A stretch of DNA of 64,000 nucleotides. Source: Rhodobacteraceae bacterium HLUCCO07 (GTDB taxonomy: Bacteria; Pseudomonadota; Alphaproteobacteria; Rhodobacterales; Rhodobacteraceae). Both the position numbers and the translations under genes were made by a program. The stretch lies in NCBI GenBank assembly GCA_001314705.1, contig LJSU01000020.1, forward strand, positions 71,592 through 135,591, given 5' to 3'. Position 1 is the stretch's first letter. The number at the start of each line of letters is the position of its first letter. Of this stretch, positions 8,629-17,591 are shown in pieces. The notes beneath the pieces are model-generated. The model worked only from the letters and a program-made list of their open reading frames with translations. It was not told the DNA's origin and did no database searches.

Positions 8629-9992
8629 GCGTGGTGGCACGGGTCTTTGGCGGCGAGAGCGTTGTGGCGCGGGCGGCGCGCAGCGCTGGGCTGACCATCG
8701 TCGGGTTCGGCACCAACCAGGTTCTGCGGCTGGCCTCGAACCTGATCCTGACGCGGCTCCTGTTTCCCGAGGCGTTCGGGACGATGGCACTCATCTCGGT
8801 GTTCCTGATGGGGCTGAACCAGTTTTCCGATGTCGGCGTATCACCCGCGATCATGCAGTCGAAACGGGGCGACGACCGCGATTTCCTTGATACCGCCTGG
8901 ACGATCCAGGTGATGCGCGGGCTGGCTCTCTTCGCGGTGGCCTGTGCGATCGCCTGGCCTGTTTCGGTGCTCTACGAACTGCCCGAACTGGCGCTGATGC
9001 TGCCGGTTTCGGCGCTGACCCTGATCCTGACGGGCTTTCTGCCGACCCGGATGGACAGCGCGCAGCGGCATTTGCGGGTCGGGCGGCTGACCGTGCTGGA
9101 CATCGCCAACCAGGTGATCGGCATCGGCGCGGCGGTCCTGCTCGCGTGGTGGTGGCAATCGGTCTGGGCGCTGGTGGTGTCGGGAGTGCTGGGCTCGGTG
9201 GCGCAGCTTGTCCTGCACCACCTTTTCCTGCCCGGAGGGTCGAACAGGTTTCGCTGGGAGCCTGCGGCGGCGCGCGAACTGATCGGTTTCGGCAAGTGGA
9301 TCTTCCTGAGCACCGTGGCGGGGTTCGCGCTGACGCAGGCCGACAAGCTCCTGATCGGCAAATACCTCGCGCTCGATCTTTTCGGGGTCTACAATATCGG
9401 CTTTTTCCTGGCTTCCTTTCCGCTTCTGATGGGCGGGATGCTGGTGCGGCGCATTCTCATTCCCGTCTATCGCGAATGGCCCCCGCGCGAGAGCGCCGCG
9501 AATTTCGCGCGTCTGCGGCGGATGCGGCTGATGGTGTCGGGCGCGCTTTTCGGGCTGGTCGCGGTGCTGGCGCTGGGCGGGGTGTGGATCGTCGATCTGC
9601 TTTACGATCCGCGCTATGCGATGGCGGGGGCCGTCGTGGTGGTGATCGCCTGCATGCAGGTGCCGCAGATCATCGCGCTGACCTATGACCAGGCGGCACT
9701 GGCGGCAGGCGATTCGAAGCGGTTTTTCGTGCTGGCGGGATCGAAGGCGACGGCAATGGTGGCGGCGCTGGTGATCGGGCTGGAATGGGCGGGGCTTTTC
9801 GGGGCGCTGATCGGGCAGGGGGTGGCGATGGTCGCGGTCTATCCGGTGGTGATCTGGCTGAGCCGGTCCACCGGGGCGTGGGACCGGCTGCATGATGTGG
9901 GGTTTGCGTTGCTGGGGCTGGTGCTGATCGCGCTGGCCTTCTGGCTCAATGCCGAGGCGGTCGCGGAGTTGGCGGGGCGCGGTCAGGGCTGA
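8625..9992 (+). CDS. Wzx-type polysaccharide flippase (MOP superfamily)
   Basis: This 455-residue polytopic membrane protein has about 12 hydrophobic segments and the N-terminal pattern of oligosaccharide flippases (TNQVLRLASNLILTRLLFP, then FSDVGVSPAIMQ). Members of this PST/Wzx group turn lipid-linked sugar repeats across the inner membrane. It is translationally coupled to the upstream family 2 glycosyltransferase by a four-base overlap. Its presence implies a Wzx/Wzy-type export route, although no Wzy polymerase was recognised nearby. Confidence 0.88.
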   Translation: MSVVARVFGGESVVARAARSAGLTIVGFGTNQVLRLASNLILTRLLFPEAFGTMALISVFLMGLNQFSDVGVSPAIMQSKRGDDRDFLDTAWTIQVMRGLALFAVACAIAWPVSVLYELPELALMLPVSALTLILTGFLPTRMDSAQRHLRVGRLTVLDIANQVIGIGAAVLLAWWWQSVWALVVSGVLGSVAQLVLHHLFLPGGSNRFRWEPAAARELIGFGKWIFLSTVAGFALTQADKLLIGKYLALDLFGVYNIGFFLASFPLLMGGMLVRRILIPVYREWPPRESAANFARLRRMRLMVSGALFGLVAVLALGGVWIVDLLYDPRYAMAGAVVVVIACMQVPQIIALTYDQAALAAGDSKRFFVLAGSKATAMVAALVIGLEWAGLFGALIGQGVAMVAVYPVVIWLSRSTGAWDRLHDVGFALLGLVLIALAFWLNAEAVAELAGRGQG

Positions 9993-10121
9993 TCCGGACG
10001 AAGCGTGCGGATAAACCTGTCGCACCAGCTTAAAATCTTGTAATATCGCCAAAATGTCACCTTATTTATATGGGATGGCGCTCCCTGTTCGGACGTGAGA
10101 CTTGGGACGAGTTCTTTTCAC
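9993..10121 (+). promoter_or_regulatory. AT-rich leader upstream of the PKS operon
   Basis: The 129 bases between the flippase and the PKS gene are much more AT-rich than their surroundings (10030-10075). TTGTAA at 10038 is followed by a TATTTATAT stretch at 10063-10071, a plausible but poorly spaced promoter for the PKS operon. A TCTTGT...GCCAAA arrangement here (10036-10056) recalls the region before the wzz-like gene (TCTTGT at 22878, GCCAAA at 22894). Confidence 0.35.
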
Positions 10122-13100
10122 ATGACGCAGCACCCTGATCCAGCCGTGCCCGGCGAAAACGACATCGCCATCGTGGGCATGGCCGCGCATTTGCCCGGCG
10201 CGCCGGGGATTCATGACTACTGGCGAAACCTGCGCGAGGGCGTGGAATCGATCCGCCGGTTGAGCGAGGACGAACTGCGCGCGGCAGGCGTGCCCGAGGC
10301 GATGCTGCGCCGCCCCGATTACGTGCCCCATGCCGCGCCGCTCGACCGGTTCGAGCATTTCGACGGCGAGTTCTTCGGCTTCAGCCCCAAGGAAAGCGCG
10401 ATCCTCGACCCGCAGCACCGGCAATTCCTCGAAGTGGCGTGGGAGGCGTTCGAGACCGCCGGTCACATGCCGGAGAATTTCGACGGGCCGATCGGCGTGT
10501 TCGCGGGCTGCGGGATGGGCAGCTATTTCTATTTCAACATCTGCTCGAACCCCGACCTGGTCGACCAGGTAGGCATGTTCCTGCTGCGCCATACAGGCAA
10601 TGACAAGGATTTCCTCTCGACGCGGGTCAGCCACGTGTTCGACCTCAAGGGGCCGTCGATTTCGCTCCAGACGGCGTGTTCCACATCGCTGGTGGCGACG
10701 CATTACGGCTGCCAGGCGCTGTTGAATGGCGAATGCGACATGGCGCTGGCGGGCGGCGTGACGATCGAGCTGCCGCAGGGTCATGGATACGTGTTCAAGG
10801 AGGGCGAGATCCTGTCGCCCGACGGGCATTGCCATGCGTTCGACGCGCGCGCGCAGGGCACGGTATTCGGATCGGGCGCGGGCGTGGTGGTGCTGCGCCG
10901 GCTCGAGGATGCGATCCGCGATGGCGATCATATCTGGGCGGTGATCAAGGGATCGGCGGTCAACAACGATGGCGCGGCCAAGGCGGGATACCTTGCCCCG
11001 TCGGTCGACGGGCAGGCCGCAGCGGTGGCCGAGGCGCAGGCAATCGCCGGGGTTTCCGCGGATACGGTGGATTACGTCGAATGCCACGGCACCGGCACCT
11101 ATCTCGGTGATCCGATCGAGGTGGCGGCGCTGAGCGAGGCTTTTGGCAGGACCACGGACGAGGTGGGCTTTTGCCGGATCGGGTCGGTCAAGACCAATAT
11201 CGGGCATCTCGACACGGCGGCCGGTGTGGCGAGCCTGATCAAGGCGTCGCTGGCGCTGCATCACCGGGAAATGCCGCCCTCGCTGGGCTTCGAGAACCCG
11301 AACCCGACGATTGATTTCGAACATTCGCCGTTTCGCGTGAACGATGTGCTGACGCCATGGGCGCGGCGCAAGGGGCCGCGCCGGGCAGGGGTGAACTCGC
11401 TCGGCGTGGGGGGCACGAACGCGCATGTGATCCTTGACGAGGCACCGCAGCGGGCGCCCAGTGAAGAAAGCGACTGGCCGTTCCAGCCGCTGGTCTTGTC
11501 GGCGCGATCCAATGCGGCGCTGGACGAAGGTGCGGCGCGGCTGGCGGCGCATCTGCGCGCCAACCCGGACCTGCCGCTGGCCGATGTGGCCTGGACCCTG
11601 AAAGAGGGGCGGCGCGCCTTTGACAGGCGTCGCGTCGTGGTGGCGGAAAGCGCGGAACAGGCCGCCGATCTCCTCGAAGAGAACGATCCGCGTCGGGTGT
11701 TCACGCATGGTGTTGTGGGCGACCGGCCCGAAACCGTGTTCCTGTTCCCCGGCGGTGGGGCGCAGTATGCGGGCATGGCGCGCGACCTTTACGAGACCGA
11801 GCCGGTCTTTGCCGAATGGATGGACCGGGGGCTCGATGTGCTGGGGCCGCGGCTCGACTATGACCTCAAGGCGCTGTGGCTGCCCGAGCCGGGGCAGGAG
11901 GCGGCGGCGAACGCGGCGCTTCAACGCCCGTCGGTGCAATTGCCGCTGATCATGATCACCGAATATGCGCTGGCGCAATTGTGGATGAGCTGGGGCGTGT
12001 CGCCCGATGTCCTGTTGGGCCATTCGATGGGCGAGAACACGGCGGCCTGCCTGGCCGGGGTGATGAGTTTCGAGGATTGCATCGGTCTGGTGCACCTGCG
12101 CGGGCAATTGTTCGACACGGTCGAGGCGGGCGGGATGCTTTCGGTGTCGCTGTCGGCCGAGGAATTGCGGGCGCATCTGGGTGATGAGCTCGACCTTGCG
12201 GCGGTGAACGCGCCGGGGCTTTCCGTGGCCTCGGGGCCGCAGGCGGCGCTCGATGACCTGCAAAACCGGCTGGAGGCGCGTGACGTTGATTGCCAGCGCA
12301 TCCAGATCGACATCGCCGCCCATAGCCGGATGCTGGAACCGATCCTGGCGCGGTTCGGTGACTACCTGCGGGCGATCCCGCTCTCGGCGCCGCGCCTGCC
12401 GGTCATCTCGAACCGGACCGGGCAGCCCCTGACCGACGCACAGGCGACCGACCCGGAGTACTGGGTGGCGCATCTGCGCGGCACGGTGCGGTTCGCCGAT
12501 TGCATCGACCACCTGAGCGCGGAACCCGCGCGCATCTATATCGAGATGGGGCCGGGCAAGGCGCTGTCGTCGCTGGCCGCGCAGCATCCGGACGTGCGGC
12601 GCGACCAGGTCATTTCGGCCTTGCGCCATGCTGACGACGCGGTGCCCGACGACGAGTATTTCATCGCGCAGCTGGCCCGGGTCTGGGCCATGGGCGGCGA
12701 TTTCGACTGGTCGCAGGTCTGGGGCGCGGCGCGACGCAACCGGGTGGTGCTACCGACCTATGCGTTCCAGCGCAGGCCCTATTTCATCGAACCCGGCAAG
12801 GCGCAGGCGCAAGCGTCGGTGCCCACGCACCTGATGCGGGCCGAAGCGATCGAGGATTGGGGCTATCTGCCTGCATGGAAACCCGTGGCCGCCGATTGCG
12901 ACGTGGATGTCGAGACCCTGACCGATGCGCCCGCCGAACGCTGGCTGGTCTTCGTGGACGAGACCGGGCTGGGCCGGGACGTGGTACAGCGGCTGCGCGC
13001 GGGCGGGCAGGACGTGATCACCGTCCGGGCGGGCGATACGTTCGGCCGCGACGGGGAGGGCGGGTTCGTCCTGTCGCCGGAACGGGGGCGCGAAGGCTAT

Positions 13101-16100
13101 GACGCGCTGGTCGAGGAATTGGCCGCGAGGGCGTGGACGCCCACGCGGATCGCGCATTTCTGGCTGGTGACGCGGGGCGAGGACCATCGCCCCGGCTCGA
13201 GTTTTTTCCACCGCAACCAGGAACAGGGATTCTATGCGCTCTTGTTCCTGGCACAGGCGATGGCGGCGGCGGATTGGGGCGCGGTGCATGTCGCCTGCTT
13301 CACAACAGGGGCGGCGCAGGTCAGGGGCGAGGGGCTCGATTACCCCGAGAAGGCGACGGCGCTCGGCCCGGCGCGGGTGATCCCGCGGGAATTTCCGGGG
13401 GTGACGGTTTCGACCCTCGATCTGGTTCTGCCCGAGGCGCCGCGTCGGGGGCAGGCGGACCTTTCGGAACTGGGTGCGCGGGTACTGGAAGAGCTGTTCG
13501 CGCATCCCGGCAACCACGTGGCGGCGCTGCGCGGGGCGCGGCGCTTTGAACAGCGGTTCAAGCCAGCGGCGCTGAAGGCCGAGGGGCCCGCGCCGGTCGC
13601 GCTGCGCGACGCGGGGGTTTACCTGATCACCGGCGGGTTCGGCGGTATCGGCCTCACATTGGCCGAGCGGCTGGTGCGCGACACCCGCGCGCGGATCGTG
13701 CTGATGGCGCGCACGCCCCTGCCGCCGCGCGATGCGTGGGAGGATCACATCCGCCGGTTCGGCGCGCATGATCCGACGTCGCGGCGGATCGCGGCGGTCG
13801 AACGCCTCGAAGGTCTCGGTGGCCAGGTTATGGTGGTGGCCGCCGACGTGTCGAATATCGAGGAGATGCGCGGCGCGCTGGAACAGGTGCAGATCCGGTT
13901 CGGCGCGGTCAACGGCGTGATCCACGCGGCCGGCGTGATCGCGGATGAGCCGATCCTGAGCAAGTCGCCCATGGTGGTCGAGGACGTGTTCACGCCGAAA
14001 GTGCACGGGCTGCAGGTACTGGACAGCCTGTTTCCCGATGGCAGCCTCGATTTCCTGGTGCTGTTCTCGTCGTCATCGACGGCGACGGCCCCGGCGGGCC
14101 AGGTCGATTACGTGGCGGCGAATGCCTATCTCAATGCTTACGCACAGGCCCGCGCGGGCGATGCGACGCGGGTGGTGGCGATCAACTGGGGCATCTGGGC
14201 CGAGGTCGGCATGGCCGCCGAGGCGCTGGGCGTGGGCCGGCAAGCCCCCGACCGGAGCGAACATGCGGTGGCGCAGCCGTTGCTCGACGTGGCGACGTTC
14301 GATCCTGACGGCAACCGGTTGTTCAAGACGCGGCTTTCAACCGCGCAGTGGGTGCTGGGCGAACATCGCACGGGTGGAAACCAGGCCCTGATGCCCGGCA
14401 CGGGGTATATCGAGATCGCGGCGCAGGCCCTCGACGCGCAGGAGGAAACCGGACCATTCGAGATACGCGACCTTTACTTTCTGCGCCCGCTTGACGTGAG
14501 CGACCATGCCCCGCGCGAGATGCGCGTGACGCTGGTGCGCAGCGATGCGGGCTATGCGATGAAGGTGCAATCGGCGCGCGAGATCGAGGGGCGCACGGGC
14601 TTTGAAACCAATGCCGAGGCGACGCTGGCGCTGTTGCCGATGGCCGCGCCTGCGCGGGTCGATGTGGCGGGGCTGGAGACACATTTCCGCGATGTGCGGA
14701 TGGCCGAGCTGGGGCGCACGTTGCGCAGCCCGCAGGAGGCGCATCTCAACTTCGGGGCGCATTGGCGGGTGCTGACGCGCGTGGGGCTGGGCGTGGACGA
14801 GGGCGTGGCGCGGCTGCGCCTGCCCGAGGCGCTGCGCGAGCCGGGCTATATCCTGTCGCCGGGGCTGATGGACCTGGCCACGGGATGGGCGATGGAGTTG
14901 ATCGAGGGCTATGCGCCCACGCATCTGTGGGTTCCGGTCTCCTATGGCGCGGTGCGGGTCCATCGCCCGCTTCCGGGCGAGATCGTGAGCTGGGTGCGCA
15001 TCGCGGGCGAGAACCGCGCCGAGGCGGGGGCGGCGAGTTTCGATGTCACCGTCTGCGACTTGCAGGGCAATGTCTGTGTGGAAGTGCATAATTTCTCGAT
15101 CCGGCGGCTCGAGGCCGATGCGCCGCTGATCGCCGCGCCGTCGTTGCAGGGGCTTGAGTTTCCCGGGACCGGGGGCGATCGGCCGCTCTCGCCCGCGGAA
15201 GAGCGGCTGCGCCACAACCTGCGAGAGGGCATTCGCCCCGACGAGGGGGCCGATGCCTTCCTGCGCGCGCTGGCCATGGGACAGGCGCAGGTGGTGGTGT
15301 CGTCCCTGAGCCTGCCCGACCTGATCCGCCAGGCCGAGGATACCGGCGCGGAGGAGGGCGAAAGCCAGACGTTCGAGCGCCCCGACCTGGAGACCGAATA
15401 CAGCGCCCCCCAGGGCGCGATCGAGGAAAAGCTGGCGGCGTTCTGGAGCGCGCTTCTGGGGGTCGAGAAGGTCGGGGCCGAGGACAATTTCTTCGACCTT
15501 GGCGGGCATTCGCTGATCGCGGTGCGGCTTTTCGCGCAGGTGCGCAAGACTTGGAACGTGGATTTCCCGATCTCGGTCCTGTTCGAGGCGCCGACCATTC
15601 GCGCCTGTGCGCGAATGATCGAGAATGAAGGGGTCGCGACGGAAGGCGAAAGTGAAAGCCCGACCGACAAGGCGGCCAAGGCCCCTGAGCGGCGCTTCAA
15701 CCATATCGTGCCGATGCACCAGGGCGAAGGCGGGCCGCGGCGTCCGTTCTTCCTTGTCGCGGGAATGTTCGGCAACGTGCTGAACCTGCGCCACCTGGCG
15801 CATCTTCTGGGGACGGACAGGCCGTTTTACGGGCTCCAGGCGCGGGGGCTCTATGGCGACGACGCGCCGCATGACAGCATCGTCGAGGCCGCGGCCGATT
15901 ACCTTGCCGAGATCCGGGTGGTTCAGCCCAAGGGGCCTTACCTGCTGGGCGGGTTCTCGGGCGGGGGGATCATCGCCTATGAGATGGCGCAGCAACTGCG
16001 CGATGCGGGCGAGGAGGTGGCGGCGCTGGTCATGCTCGACACGCCCTTGCCGCGCCGCCGCCCGCTCAGTGCCGGGGATCGGCTGCGCATCCAGTTGCAG

Positions 16101-16574
16101 GAGTTGAAGGCGGGTGGCGTGCTCTATCCGTTCAGGTGGCTGGCGCGGCGCGTCCGGTGGGAGATCGTCAAGCGCCGCGCACCGGTTGCGGGCGAGGGGG
16201 AGACCGCGCCGACCGGGTTTCACAACAGCGCCATTGAGCAGGCTTTCCTGGGCGCGGTTGCGCAATATGACCTGCTGCCCTGGGACGGGCCGGTTATCCT
16301 GTTCCGCCCGCCGCTGGTGGGCAAGTGGCAGGTGGGTGCGGGCCGCTGGGTCAATTCCGAGCGCGCCTATGTCACCCATGACAACGACTGGAGCCCGTTC
16401 GCGCCGCTGATCCAGGTGGTCGAGGTGCCGGGCGATCATGACTCGATGGTGCTCGAACCCAATGTGCGGGTTCTGGCGGCGCGGATGAAACGCGCCATCG
16501 AGGATGCCGAGAACCCGGCGGCCCGGGCATCGCGGGTATCCGCGCTTGCCCCCCGGCCCCAGGCGGCGGAATAG
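10122..16574 (+). CDS. Type I polyketide synthase, KS-AT-KR-DH-ACP-TE
   Basis: This multidomain synthase has about 2150 residues. Order seen: ketosynthase (TACSTS, Cys186; HGTGT, His322; SVKTNIGH near 362); acyltransferase (GHSMGE, Ser635); a structural region followed by ketoreductase (LITGGFGGIG near 1165; Ser cluster and Tyr of VDYVAANAY near 1330); a dehydratase-like domain with His in LGEHRTGG near 1412; acyl carrier protein (DLGGHSL, Ser1797); and a C-terminal thioesterase (GGFSGGG, Ser1946, with a late GDHDSM His). No enoylreductase is present. One module with its own release domain suggests iterative or single-step acyl assembly. The ATG at 10122 was chosen over GTG at 10095, which has no ribosome site. 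The next gene, a glycosyltransferase, starts 3 bp downstream, so the acyl product is probably attached to or carried by a glycan. Confidence 0.93.
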   Translation: MTQHPDPAVPGENDIAIVGMAAHLPGAPGIHDYWRNLREGVESIRRLSEDELRAAGVPEAMLRRPDYVPHAAPLDRFEHFDGEFFGFSPKESAILDPQHRQFLEVAWEAFETAGHMPENFDGPIGVFAGCGMGSYFYFNICSNPDLVDQVGMFLLRHTGNDKDFLSTRVSHVFDLKGPSISLQTACSTSLVATHYGCQALLNGECDMALAGGVTIELPQGHGYVFKEGEILSPDGHCHAFDARAQGTVFGSGAGVVVLRRLEDAIRDGDHIWAVIKGSAVNNDGAAKAGYLAPSVDGQAAAVAEAQAIAGVSADTVDYVECHGTGTYLGDPIEVAALSEAFGRTTDEVGFCRIGSVKTNIGHLDTAAGVASLIKASLALHHREMPPSLGFENPNPTIDFEHSPFRVNDVLTPWARRKGPRRAGVNSLGVGGTNAHVILDEAPQRAPSEESDWPFQPLVLSARSNAALDEGAARLAAHLRANPDLPLADVAWTLKEGRRAFDRRRVVVAESAEQAADLLEENDPRRVFTHGVVGDRPETVFLFPGGGAQYAGMARDLYETEPVFAEWMDRGLDVLGPRLDYDLKALWLPEPGQEAAANAALQRPSVQLPLIMITEYALAQLWMSWGVSPDVLLGHSMGENTAACLAGVMSFEDCIGLVHLRGQLFDTVEAGGMLSVSLSAEELRAHLGDELDLAAVNAPGLSVASGPQAALDDLQNRLEARDVDCQRIQIDIAAHSRMLEPILARFGDYLRAIPLSAPRLPVISNRTGQPLTDAQATDPEYWVAHLRGTVRFADCIDHLSAEPARIYIEMGPGKALSSLAAQHPDVRRDQVISALRHADDAVPDDEYFIAQLARVWAMGGDFDWSQVWGAARRNRVVLPTYAFQRRPYFIEPGKAQAQASVPTHLMRAEAIEDWGYLPAWKPVAADCDVDVETLTDAPAERWLVFVDETGLGRDVVQRLRAGGQDVITVRAGDTFGRDGEGGFVLSPERGREGYDALVEELAARAWTPTRIAHFWLVTRGEDHRPGSSFFHRNQEQGFYALLFLAQAMAAADWGAVHVACFTTGAAQVRGEGLDYPEKATALGPARVIPREFPGVTVSTLDLVLPEAPRRGQADLSELGARVLEELFAHPGNHVAALRGARRFEQRFKPAALKAEGPAPVALRDAGVYLITGGFGGIGLTLAERLVRDTRARIVLMARTPLPPRDAWEDHIRRFGAHDPTSRRIAAVERLEGLGGQVMVVAADVSNIEEMRGALEQVQIRFGAVNGVIHAAGVIADEPILSKSPMVVEDVFTPKVHGLQVLDSLFPDGSLDFLVLFSSSSTATAPAGQVDYVAANAYLNAYAQARAGDATRVVAINWGIWAEVGMAAEALGVGRQAPDRSEHAVAQPLLDVATFDPDGNRLFKTRLSTAQWVLGEHRTGGNQALMPGTGYIEIAAQALDAQEETGPFEIRDLYFLRPLDVSDHAPREMRVTLVRSDAGYAMKVQSAREIEGRTGFETNAEATLALLPMAAPARVDVAGLETHFRDVRMAELGRTLRSPQEAHLNFGAHWRVLTRVGLGVDEGVARLRLPEALREPGYILSPGLMDLATGWAMELIEGYAPTHLWVPVSYGAVRVHRPLPGEIVSWVRIAGENRAEAGAASFDVTVCDLQGNVCVEVHNFSIRRLEADAPLIAAPSLQGLEFPGTGGDRPLSPAEERLRHNLREGIRPDEGADAFLRALAMGQAQVVVSSLSLPDLIRQAEDTGAEEGESQTFERPDLETEYSAPQGAIEEKLAAFWSALLGVEKVGAEDNFFDLGGHSLIAVRLFAQVRKTWNVDFPISVLFEAPTIRACARMIENEGVATEGESESPTDKAAKAPERRFNHIVPMHQGEGGPRRPFFLVAGMFGNVLNLRHLAHLLGTDRPFYGLQARGLYGDDAPHDSIVEAAADYLAEIRVVQPKGPYLLGGFSGGGIIAYEMAQQLRDAGEEVAALVMLDTPLPRRRPLSAGDRLRIQLQELKAGGVLYPFRWLARRVRWEIVKRRAPVAGEGETAPTGFHNSAIEQAFLGAVAQYDLLPWDGPVILFRPPLVGKWQVGAGRWVNSERAYVTHDNDWSPFAPLIQVVEVPGDHDSMVLEPNVRVLAARMKRAIEDAENPAARASRVSALAPRPQAAE

Positions 16575-16577
16575 ACC

Positions 16578-17591
16578 ATGGCGCAGATTCTGACCATCAT
16601 CCTGAACTATCGCACCCCGGCGATGACGCTGCAGGCGGCCGAGGCGGCGCTGCGCGAGATGGAGGGGATCGCGGGCGAGCTGGTGATCGTCGACAACGAC
16701 AGCGGCGACGGCTCGTTCGAGATGCTGCAAGAGGGGGTGCAATCGCGCGGCTGGGATGTGCGGGTGCTGCAATCGGGGCACAATGGCGGCTTCGGGGCAG
16801 GCATGAATTTCGGGATGCGTGCGGGGCTGCGTGATGGGTCTGCGCCCGACTACTATTACATCCTCAATTCCGATGCCTTTCCGGATGCGGGTGCGATCCA
16901 CGTGCTGCTTGATTATCTCGAATCCCACCCCGGGGTCGGCATTGCGGGCAGCTGCATCCATGGACCTGAAAAGGACATCCATTTCACGGCCTTTCGCTTC
17001 CCCGGTATCCTCAGCGAGTTCGAGGGCGCGATCCGCTTTGGGCCAGTGACGCGGATGCTGGCCGATCATGCCGTGCCCATGCCGGTGCCCGAGAAAAGCG
17101 GGCCGGTCGATTGGCTGGCAGGGGCCAGCATGATGCTGCGGGCGCGGGTGCTCGACGAGATCGGGATGTTCGACGAGGCGTTCTTTCTCTATTTCGAGGA
17201 AACGGATCTCTGCCGTCGCGCCGCGCTGGCCGGCTGGCCCACGCATTACGTGGCCGAAAGCCGGGTGACGCATATCGGCTCGGTCAGCACGGGCATGAAG
17301 GGCTGGGATCGGGTGCCGGAATACTGGCTCGACTCGCGTTGGCATTATTTCGTCAAGAACCATGGGCTTGGCTATGCCGTGCTGGCGACGCTGGCGCATG
17401 TGACGGGGGGCAGCCTTTATCGTCTGCGTGCGCTGCTGCAATGGCGCGGCCTGGCCGATTCGCCGCATTTTTTGCGCCGCCTGATCGTCCATGACGCGAA
17501 ATCGCTGGTTGCGGCGCCGGTGCGGCGCGGGGGACAAACCGCCGGAAACGGGCCGAAGGGCACATCCGGCCGGAAGGAAGGAAAATCGTGA
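16578..17591 (+). CDS. Glycosyltransferase family 2, rhamnosyltransferase-like
   Basis: This GT-A transferase of 337 residues shows TIILNYRTP, VIVDNDSGDGSF, the N-G-G-F-G-A-G-M-N motif and the metal-site region YYILNSDA, followed by WLAGASMMLRARVLDEIG and FFLYFEETDLCRRA. This is the layout of rhamnosyl- and related transferases. It sits three bases after the PKS stop and overlaps the NRPS-like start by one base (TGATG), so it belongs to the same operon and probably glycosylates the polyketide/peptide product or its carrier. Donor and acceptor cannot be read from the sequence. Confidence 0.88.
   Translation: MAQILTIILNYRTPAMTLQAAEAALREMEGIAGELVIVDNDSGDGSFEMLQEGVQSRGWDVRVLQSGHNGGFGAGMNFGMRAGLRDGSAPDYYYILNSDAFPDAGAIHVLLDYLESHPGVGIAGSCIHGPEKDIHFTAFRFPGILSEFEGAIRFGPVTRMLADHAVPMPVPEKSGPVDWLAGASMMLRARVLDEIGMFDEAFFLYFEETDLCRRAALAGWPTHYVAESRVTHIGSVSTGMKGWDRVPEYWLDSRWHYFVKNHGLGYAVLATLAHVTGGSLYRLRALLQWRGLADSPHFLRRLIVHDAKSLVAAPVRRGGQTAGNGPKGTSGRKEGKS

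Noticed and set aside
10062-12629. Long open frame on the minus strand (855 codons) under the PKS gene
   Set aside because: Arg/His/Pro-rich translation without motifs, fully antisense to the KS and AT domains; typical of high-GC DNA.
14337-17537. Long open frame on the minus strand (1066 codons) under the PKS and the downstream glycosyltransferase
   Set aside because: No domain features and wholly antisense to genes with clear catalytic motifs.
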